64,000 nt of DNA from contig JACEEZ010024185.1 of assembly GCA_016584305.1 (NCBI GenBank), positions 6,991 through 70,990 on the forward strand, written 5' to 3'. Source of the DNA: Chionoecetes opilio. Its lineage: Eukaryota; Arthropoda; Malacostraca; Decapoda; Majidae. A model generated the notes under the pieces. It worked only from the letters and a program-made list of their open reading frames with translations. It did not search any database and was not told the DNA's origin. Positions 57,392 through 64,000 of the stretch are shown here, piece after piece. Each line of letters opens with the position of its first letter. Within the stretch, counting starts at the first letter, position 1. The translations under genes were made by a program, and so were the position numbers.

Positions 57392-58131
57392 ATGCAAGTC
57401 AGACTCGGTTGTGGAATGAAAGACAAGGATCCTAGATCCAAGTTGAAGATGCAAGCAGTTGAAATGAGTTATTTAAGAAGTGTCTTTGGTGTGAGACGAA
57501 TGAATGGTGAAAGTAATGAAAGTGTGTATAACAGGTTTGGAATGTCAAGTAAGGGTGAGGGGATGAAATGTGGAGTGGTGGAAGGGGTGAAGTGCAGCAC
57601 TGAGGTGGTTCGGTCATGTAGGAAGATTGGCAGAAAGTGAGATGACCAAGAGAGTCTGTATGAGTGTAGTAGATGCTGTGGGCACTAGAGGACGACCCAC
57701 AGTGACATGGGAGGACAGTGTAGTAGATGCTGTGGGCACTAAAGGACGACCCACAGTGACATGGGAGGACAGTGTAGTAGATGCTGTGGGCACTAGAGGA
57801 CGACCCACAGTGACATGGGAGGACAGTGTAGTAGATGCTGTGGGCACTAGAGGACGACCCACAGTGACATGGGAGGAGTGTAGTAGATACTGTGGGCACT
57901 AGAGGACGACCCACAGTGACATGGGAGGACAGTGTAGTAGATGCTGTGGGCACTAGAGGACGACCCACAGTGACATGGGAGGACAGTGTAGTAGATGCTG
58001 TGGGCACTAGAGGACGACCCACAGTGACATGGGAGGACAGTGTAGTAGATGCTGTGGGCACTAGAGGACGACCCACAGTGACATGGGAGGACAGTGTGGC
58101 AGAGTACCTGAGAGAAAAGGGCGAGAGATAA
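57392..58131 (+). pseudogene. LINE C-terminal fragment with amplified end
   Basis: 57418-57640 encodes MKDKDPRSKLKMQAVEMSYL, then RSVFGVRRMNGESNESVYNR, then a GMSSKGEGMKCGVVEGVK segment. After a frame change the end is VVDAVGTRGRPTVTWEDS repeated, closing VAEYLREKGER and a stop at 58129. The single-copy ending of this LINE family has one G-R-P-x-x-x-W segment; here it is tandemly amplified. Confidence 0.8.
57666..58095 (+). repeat. 54-bp tandem array, eight units, frame-preserving
   Basis: GTAGTAGATGCTGTGGGCAC (one unit GATACTG) starts at 57666, 57720, 57774, 57828, 57880, 57934, 57988 and 58042. Each unit encodes VVDAVGTRGRPTVTWEDS. One interval is 52 instead of 54, so the frame breaks once, near 57875. 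The antisense strand is also open and gives a spurious 286-codon ORF. Confidence 0.97.
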
Positions 58132-58619
58132 ATGCTAGGATGAGAGCATGCAAGGGAGGAATGCAAGGACATAAATAAATACTCATCTGTCGCTGTCATC
58201 CCCATGGGAGAATTCTTATGAACTGGCGTCAGAAAAAGACAGATAGATTGATTAATATCAAGAAAATTATTCGTATAATAAAAAGCATTCACTTATCATT
58301 TTCTGATGTCATCTGGAGTGTTAATTTCCCATCTTGCTGCATTAAATTACCATTACATGATTCACACAACTTTTTTTCTTCAAATATAATGAAAAAATTT
58401 GTTTTTTTTAAAGAAAATAGATATGAGCATGCCAATGTGCATACTGACACCCATTTTACAAAAAGCAAAGAAATGATCAAAATAAAGATTATTCTTTTCC
58501 ATTGTAGCCTCCCACTCGCCTGCAGTGCTTGCCAGGTTGTGGTTCTATCAGTCTTGTTCTTTCTCCAGATTCATGAATGCTGCATTCCATTTCTGCGATA
58601 TTATTCATGCGTCTCCTCT

Positions 58620-59060
58620 TAACCCCTTCAATCCGGTGACGACGACGTAGGTTGTGTGTCTATCTTGTGATCTTATTTATGTGTGTCTCTGGTGAAAGGT
58701 TGTCTGTAACCATTACCCCCAGATCTTTTTCTTTTATTTTTCTAATCCACTCACTATCCATTCGGCAATTCCACGTTTTTCTCCTTTTACTCTCACCAAA
58801 TTCCATCACTTTACATTTCCCTGCTTTAAACTACATTTCCCACCTCTGACTGACTCCAGTCTGATATCTTATCAAAGTCTGTGTGTAGCTGTTCACAATA
58901 TTCCTCCTTTTTCACTTTTCTCAGCAGCTTGGCATCATCTGTGAATAAACTTACATAGCTGTCTATTCCTTCCACCCTATCATTTATGTAGACCACGACC
59001 ATCACTGGTGCCACCACTCACCCTTGAGGAACTCCACTTATTAATCTGCACCACTCAGAT
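58620..59060 (-). pseudogene. CR1-like LINE, RT palm fragment
   Basis: On the minus strand VAPVMVVVYINDRVEGIDSY, then VSLFTDDAKLLRKVKKEEYC and EQLHTDFDKISDWSQSEVGN match the FADD region at 14040-14230, here with T-D-D instead of A-D-D. It continues in another frame toward a KEKDLGVMVTDN-type segment (58690-58730). The fragment ends at ACCCCTTCAATCCGG beside TTAA. Confidence 0.8.
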
Positions 59061-59437
59061 TGTTGATCCTTTATGACTTGTCGTCAAGCAATTGTTGCTC
59101 GTATAAGGGCACAAATTTATCATTCTCGTATCATCAAATTCTCATTCAATGAATGCTCGTATAATGCAATCATACTGTATCAGAAATTCTTCATTCATTG
59201 AACATTAGAATTGATGTGTATATGGAAAACATAAAAAAATGATTGCATGATTCTATTAGGTAAGTGACGTTTTAGAAAAAAGTTAATTATCTTTTATGTC
59301 GACAGCCCACATGACTCAGCTCTTGACCCGAGTTATCTGACATGATTTTGTGGGTCTTCATTTGAAATAAGTTGAAGTACACAATCAAGAATATATATTA
59401 CTCATTGTTTTACCTTCTCTTATTTCCATTTTTCCAG

Positions 59438-59572
59438 ATTGAGGACTTGACAGACACTATGCTGCAGTACAAGAAAGAAGCCAATACTGTCCAGAGAAGC
59501 CTCAAGCTGCTACAAGAAGCATTTGACAGCCTAGTGGAAAGCCATAGAACTAGAATGGTCGGCGACAGATGA
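59438..59572 (+). CDS. Small type II membrane protein, terminal exon
   Basis: Begins after TTTTTCCAG and reads IEDLTDTMLQYKKEANTVQR, then SLKLLQEAFDSLVESHRTRM, then VGDR and TGA at 59570. Joined to the exon at 56978-57124 it gives a 93-residue protein whose last 60 residues form a heptad-patterned amphipathic helix (I, L, M, Y, A, V, L, L, F, L at a/d-like positions), likely a coiled coil in the lumen. No good alternative donor was seen before the stop, so this is probably the last coding exon. Role unknown. An alternative is that the real exon chain is longer and this reading ends early because of a sequence error. Confidence 0.6.
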   Translation: MEDLTDTMLQYKKEANTVQRSLKLLQEAFDSLVESHRTRMVGDR

Positions 59573-59684
59573 TACTGGCCTAAAACTGTGGTGTATGATG
59601 TTGTTGGTAGTCACAATTATTTCTCTGTGCTGTTAATCTCTCACCTAACTCCTCAGACTATGTAACATTTCTTCTTTAGTTCTT

Positions 59685-59770
59685 TTAAGTCTATCACCAG
59701 CGGTGTTCCTCAGGGTTGTCTTATCACCCACTCTTTCTACTATTCATTAATGATGTTGTCTAAATACTTT
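59685..59770 (+). pseudogene. LINE RT fragment (SGVPQG block)
   Basis: SSFKSITSGVPQGCLITHSF followed by a YYSLMM-like stretch corresponds to the S-G-V-P-Q-G-S-V-L-S-P RT block. The C-terminal part of the same kind of LINE is at 60215-60560, with a family-3 SINE between. Confidence 0.65.
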
Positions 59771-59849
59771 CTCTATACAGGGGCCTTATCTGTGTAGTGC
59801 TATAAATACCTGGTAGATTAATCCTTAGGTCTAAAGTTATCGTTGCCGA

Positions 59850-60210
59850 CTGTGGTTTTGTCGGAGGGCGAAGTCTATACAAGTGCGAGTTCGAGTCTCA
59901 CCAAGATAAATTTATATATAATAATGGGAAATAAGATTTATTCCCCGAATTGTGTTTGTTACCCTGTCAGTGCATCTGTGAAACAATTCTTCTGACGGGA
60001 TTCATAAGGGATAATTGACTAATTGTGGGCCCAGGGCAGTGTAGCGCTCTGTCGGTCCTGTCAGGTACGCCTATGGATCAGTACATTGGTTCCCTCTTCA
60101 TAGCCTCCATGACCAGTTACTACATCCCCATTGTGTCTAGTCATGAGGACTGCAACTCCCCTCCCCCTTCAGCATCCCCTTCAGAATAATATCACAACGA
60201 CAGAAGATTA
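59850..60210 (+). mobile_element. tRNA-derived SINE, family 3
   Basis: Head with GTCGGAGGGCGAAGT and B box GAGTTCGAGTCTC (59888-59900). The body matches 54530-54815: AATAAGATTTATTCCCCGAA, GGGCCCAGGGCAGTGTAGCG, GGATCAGTACATTGGTTCCC, TATCACAACGACAGAAG. Confidence 0.75.
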
Positions 60211-60214
60211 GAAG

Positions 60215-60600
60215 TGTTCAAGTGGCAGGCACAGAAAAGTTTACGGCGTTACATCTGCCCATGTGTGGAGTATGCCTCTTATGTTGGGGAGGATCCACTC
60301 ATACAGCTATACTAAACAGAATGGGAGTCAAAACGTTTTAATCTCATCAACTCCCCTCCTCTGATTGACTATCTTCAATCACCGCCGCAATGTTGTCTCT
60401 TTTTCCCGCTATTTTCTTCCTCATTGCTAACCATATGCCTTCCCCTCTCATGCTTCCTTGTTGCACAAGACTCTCCACCAATTCTCGTCCTTATTTCGTC
60501 CATCTTTCTAATGATTATCAATGCTGTTTAATCTTCCTAACCTACATCTTCACTCGTACATTACTTTTCACTGTTCAACTCTGTAACTCTAACAATTCAT
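60215..60600 (+). pseudogene. LINE C-terminal fragment
   Basis: Frames encode GVTSAHVWSMPLMLGRIHSY-like text (family: RP-x-MEYASHVWGG), then ISSTPLLIDYLQS, then LIANHMPSPLMLPCCTRLST and NSRPYFVHLSND. These are typical of the region after the RT in jockey-type LINEs. Frameshifted and inactive. Confidence 0.75.
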
Positions 60601-60619
60601 GTCTGTTTGTGTCATGTCT

Positions 60620-60880
60620 TTCATGTTTATATTTACCACCTTCCTACGACTTAAATTACTTCAATAGAGGAGTATAAAGATTAGAAGTGGACCAGATGTC
60701 GATTCTTCAACATTTGTGGATATCTATTTTCAATATTTGCGGAAGCGGATATTTTTTTGCCATCAAGAGAATATTTGAAATTTTAAGATACCAAGAGATG
60801 AGTAAAAAATGTCATTAATATATTAAGAAATAGGGGAACCAAGAGTATATCGATCATATTACGCTACCATTTCAATTATC
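60620..60880. other. No supported feature
   Basis: AT-rich; nothing recognised. Confidence 0.5.
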
Positions 60881-60898
60881 TGTTACCACTCCGCAAGC

Positions 60899-61204
60899 TC
60901 GTCGCCTCCGTGGTGTAGTGGTTAGCGCGCCTGGCTACGAATCTGCGGGCCCTAGCCTGGTTCGAATCCGGTCCAAGGCAAGTTGTCGACCAGCCAACCC
61001 AGCTGTTCTTTCTCTCTTTCAGGGTTGATAAGTGGGTACCTATAGAAACCTGGGGAAGATAACTGTGGTAACCTGGATGTCACACTAGCCGTGTCTCGGA
61101 CTAGCGGGGTTCTCATCCACCACAGGCTCAAGGGCTAATGCAACGGAGATGAGCATCGAGGCCACGCGCAGCATAACGTATGGCCCCTTCTTTAACTTTA
61201 CCTT
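60899..61204 (+). mobile_element. tRNA-derived SINE, family 1
   Basis: Head GCCTCCGTGGTGTAGTGGTT (A box TGGTGTAGTGG) and B box GGTTCGAATCC at 60960-60970. The body contains GTCACACTAGCCGTGTC, CACAGGCTCAAGGGCTAATG and GGCCACGCGCAGCATAACG. The 11-bp direct repeat ACTCCGCAAGC (60888-60898 and 61205-61215) is its target-site duplication. Confidence 0.9.
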
Positions 61205-61218
61205 ACTCCGCAAGCACT

Positions 61219-61477
61219 AAAGGTAAAGTTAAAGATGGGGACATACACTATGTTGCGCGTGGCCTCGGTGCTCATCTCTTGAGCCTGTGGTGGTGAGAAC
61301 CCATTATCTGGGTTACCACAGTTACCTTCCCTAGGTTTCCCCAGGTACCCATTTATCAACCTTGAAAAGGAGAAAGGACAGCTGGGTTGGCTGGTCGCCA
61401 ATTTGCCCTGGCCCAGATTCGAACCAGGGCACGCAAATTCGTGGGTAGGCGCGCTAGCCACTACACCACGGAGGCAG
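61219..61477 (-). mobile_element. tRNA-derived SINE, family 1, inverted neighbour
   Basis: Reverse complement of the same family: minus-strand head GCCTCCGTGGTGTAGTGGCT and B box GGTTCGAATCTGG. Flanked by GCAAGCACT (61210-61218 and 61478-61486). Its left duplication overlaps the right duplication of the first SINE, so it inserted next to the first copy in opposite orientation. Confidence 0.9.
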
Positions 61478-61499
61478 GCAAGCACTGTGACGCACCTGA

Positions 61500-61640
61500 T
61501 TTCGCTTTTTTTATTTAGGCCTTTAGCGCCTGTAGGCATCACCAGGGCTCATATGGTATATCTGGCTCATTGTATTTCTTTTATTTGTTTGTTATTTCTA
61601 CAGGACCAGCCGGTTTAAAGGCCTGGCCTATGAAGAATAG
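61500..61640 (-). mobile_element. SINE family-2 3' end fragment
   Basis: Contains GCCTTTAGCGCCTGTAGGC (as at 19440) and AGGCCTGGCCTATGAAGAAT with CCACCTGTAATATCAAGAT (as at 27455-27500). Body and head missing. Confidence 0.6.
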
Positions 61641-63637
61641 GCCACCTGTAATATCAAGATTATCAAGAGGCTGAATATAGGAGAATATAACAATATAAAA
61701 AAAACTTCCATATCTATTAATCACTAGACTTACAATGGATTATCTGATAAATTGATACACAGACTAAAAATCTAACATGTGGTGAAGGAGGATACACTTG
61801 ACAATCATAGGAAAATAGCAACACCCTTTGACAATTGAGTAAAAAAAATGCATACAAGATTACTCCAATTTCAACTACATACTAGGATGGTGTTATTTGC
61901 CTACGATTGCGGAATTGAACACAAGGTAATAATATTCATGACTAAATACATTTAGGTGTATATTGTGCACCTGTTGTGCTGGTGATGGTGGCAGTAGTGT
62001 GTGTCAGGTCTTACACAGATGCACCACACACACCTGAAATGTTCCTTCTTGATATAGTATAATATGGAATCTACATGACTTCACTGAACTGCTTATAACA
62101 TTATATCTAATACTGTGGCACATTGCAAACTAATAATATTGTGTAAATAGATATCTATAAAAGAGGAGGTTGGTGAATATGAACAGAGGACTGTTAAGTC
62201 TACATTTGTTCTGTAGGATTAAATATGTAGAGCTGAAAATAATGAATAAGGATTAATTTTTTCATTGCCATTATATATTCTACTAATGTAGATATAAAAA
62301 TGGTAATCAAAAAGACAATGACAGATGAAAATACACGTCTTGATAAAAGAATAATGGTATCTCACTATGGCTTACTACTCTGTTTGTACAAAATATAAGA
62401 AGCTTGACTAAAATCTATACAAAATCATATCTACTCTAATAGGAGGTCTAAGCTACACACTGTTGCACTCCACACACTGCATCATCCATCCGTAGCTTCA
62501 TATATCGAGGATGCTGCACTCACACTGCGTTCAGTACAAGCAAGACAAGAGCACACAGGGCTGCTGCTGGAGTTACCTTGACTCTGATGAACACTAATGA
62601 CTTCAACCCTTGTTCTTGTGGAGCCTGATGACATCTAATAAATGTGGCATTAGCTGCAATTGTCTTATGCAATGAACAAAGCATTTCGACAGAAAACAAA
62701 CTGCATGATTGAAGTATTCTATACTCATTTATGATTGTCCATAACATGAAAAGCTTAGAAGTCTTAGTTGATATATTCTACAGGCATCATATCTATAGTG
62801 TATAAAGAATCACTATTACAATCAAGGTAACATATGAATGGTCATAAAAAAACTGGTTCAGTACCAAAACAATGCGTATGTGAAAGATCATAAGCTCTGT
62901 GGATCCACACTCTACAGTATGGATCATATGCGTAATGGAATTTGACAGCTGTGATGGTTACCTTTATATTAAGTTTTTACAAAATATCGAGAAAATTATT
63001 TACATTCATCATAGCTATCATAATATTTTGCATTCAGTTGGTATTGTAAAGACAGCTTCTAACTATATACTGACATTTTGTGCTGCAAAACATTTACAAT
63101 TACTCGATCTCAAATCTCTTCACTTTACATGACCATGCATTACCAATAGTAAACAATCCACTAAACATTAATGAAATTCACAATACCAAACTCTAAGTGT
63201 AACAAGAACTGCCTCACAGCAGAACAATGCAGCTGCTTTGTGAAACCTAAGACAAAAATGTATCTGCTGCAGCACCTGAGATATGAACATAAAAGTAAGA
63301 GCCTTGCATCTCATGAAGGAAATGTGAAGAGCTACAAACACATTTGTTGCATTTTCCATTCCCATTTCTGCTTCAAGAGAACTTTTAAAACCATGACCAA
63401 GATAAACAAATGAAGCAAATAGTACACGTTCTGCTGAATTCAGGATTACCAAACTTCATAAAGTTTCGCCTTTAAAGCAATCATCATACCTTATTATAAT
63501 ATGTTATTTTTGGTCAAATTAAGGAATAGTCTCCCTGCCAGCCAGGACTACCACTTGCCAGGCTTAACTTGGGACTGGCCTCTTAATTGAGGATCATTAA
63601 ATTATGCACTCATATTTAGTGACATTTGAGTGATGGC
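61640..63637 (-). other. Probable 3' UTR and downstream sequence of the minus-strand gene
   Basis: Repeat-free AT-rich sequence directly downstream of the minus-strand stop at 63638. No coding-like ORF. The polyadenylation site is not placed. Confidence 0.4.
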
Positions 63638-63849
63638 CTACAGATCCGTATCATACCAGGCTGCCATTTGGTTGTTGTCTCGAGGGGGCTGTGGAGGTAT
63701 CTGCTGGTCGAAGGTTAGGTCTGGGTGGTCCTGGTGCCCGGGTGGTAGGTCTCGGGGGTCTATAGGGCCGTAGTTTGAGCCCGGAGCCCCGTGCTGGGAG
63801 CCAATGTCCAGGCCCTGCATCGAGTCCACAGGCACATGGTCATAGCCGC
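63638..63849 (-). CDS. Terminal exon of an unidentified gene
   Basis: On the minus strand an acceptor ATATGATTTACAG precedes GC/GGC TAT GAC at 63849. The frame continues without a stop for 69 full codons: GYDHVPVDSMQGLDIGSQHG, APGSNYGPIDPRDLPPGHQD, HPDLTFDQQIPPQPPRDNNQ, MAAWYDTDL, then TAG at 63638. It is GC-rich, Pro/Asp/Gln-rich and probably disordered, looking like the cytoplasmic end of a membrane or adhesion protein. The last residues (T-D-L at -2 to 0) fit a class I PDZ-binding ligand. The ORF's own Met is internal; the exon clearly starts upstream by splicing (two bases complete a split codon). I do not recognise the gene; earlier exons would lie beyond the window. Confidence 0.7.
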
Positions 63850-64000
63850 CTGTAAATCATATACAGGTTAAATCAAAAGTCAATGCCACTTTACATACGT
63901 TACATAAGCATTTGAGGATTCCGAAAGTATTCCAGGAAAAATGTATTGGCTGGTTTTCATGATAATTTTTCTTGCCCTTCCAGCTTGAAGCAGGGTGGTA

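Larger units (their letters stand above)
57125..59437 (+). other. GC-AG intron (2313 bp)
   Basis: Donor GCAAGT at 57125; acceptor after a long pyrimidine tract, TTATTTCCATTTTTCCAG at 59437. It contains a LINE tail with a 54-bp coding-unit array (57392-58131) and a minus-strand CR1 fragment (58620-59060). 58140-58615 and 59065-59437 show nothing further except a partial CAGGGAGG-like terminus (CGTATAATGCAATC, 59090-59180). Confidence 0.55.

Noticed and set aside
57432..58292. 286-codon minus-strand ORF with repeated VGRPLVPTASTTLSSHVT
   Set aside because: Antisense of the 54-bp LINE array; open only because the period is a multiple of 3.
60899..60975. Functional tRNA gene
   Set aside because: A and B boxes are present, but the sequence continues into a SINE body shared with two other copies and has a target-site duplication.

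Overview
The window is eukaryotic and repeat-saturated: split genes with good GT-AG (and one GC-AG) splice sites, long AT and GA microsatellites, tRNA-derived SINEs, several non-LTR retrotransposon families, Helitrons, and at least eight families of TA-flanked DNA transposons. An arthropod is indicated, most likely a decapod crustacean (crab-like). This rests on the style of the LINE families, the CCTAA-type simple repeats and the repeat load, and is inference.

Only three pieces look like host genes. (1) Exons at 7895-8087 and 11059-11214 (+) are the last two exons of a WDTC1/adipose-type WD40-TPR protein. They are in phase and separated by an intron that holds a 600-bp foldback element and a Helitron. 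(2) Exons at 56925-57124 and 59438-59572 (+) predict a small type II membrane protein with a coiled coil, joined across an intron with a GC donor. I do not recognise the family. (3) 63638-63849 (-) is the terminal exon of an unidentified gene ending in a class I PDZ-ligand-like tail. A further 74-codon coding-like ORF at 36588-36812 is unexplained.

Layout: 1-4.7 kb looks like error-rich sequence (inflated homopolymers); it holds corrupted copies of repeats that are clean elsewhere. 5.2-6.8 kb is a LINE tail split by a TIR element that itself carries a SINE. 7-11.3 kb is the WDTC1 3' end. 12.4-43 kb is layered transposons: Tigger/pogo-like elements with remnant helix-turn-helix ORFs, elements nested inside each other up to four deep, a P-element/THAP9-type transposase relic, piggyBac-like TTAA MITEs, foldback elements, and AT arrays abutting TIR ends. 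43-47 kb is mostly featureless apart from a 500-bp GA array. 47.4-54 kb is LINE fragments, a MULE-like relic inserted in one LINE, and a 300-bp palindrome. 55.1-56.6 kb is a second, larger Helitron of the same family. 57-60.6 kb is the intron and 3' flank of the small membrane-protein gene, containing a LINE tail whose C-terminal codons are amplified eight times. 60.9-61.5 kb is a tail-to-tail SINE pair, and 61.6-63.6 kb is quiet sequence before the final minus-strand exon.

The host gene pieces do not form a visible pathway. The main story is mobile-element nesting, and several insertions can be dated relative to each other from intact target-site duplications or uninterrupted homologues inside this same window.
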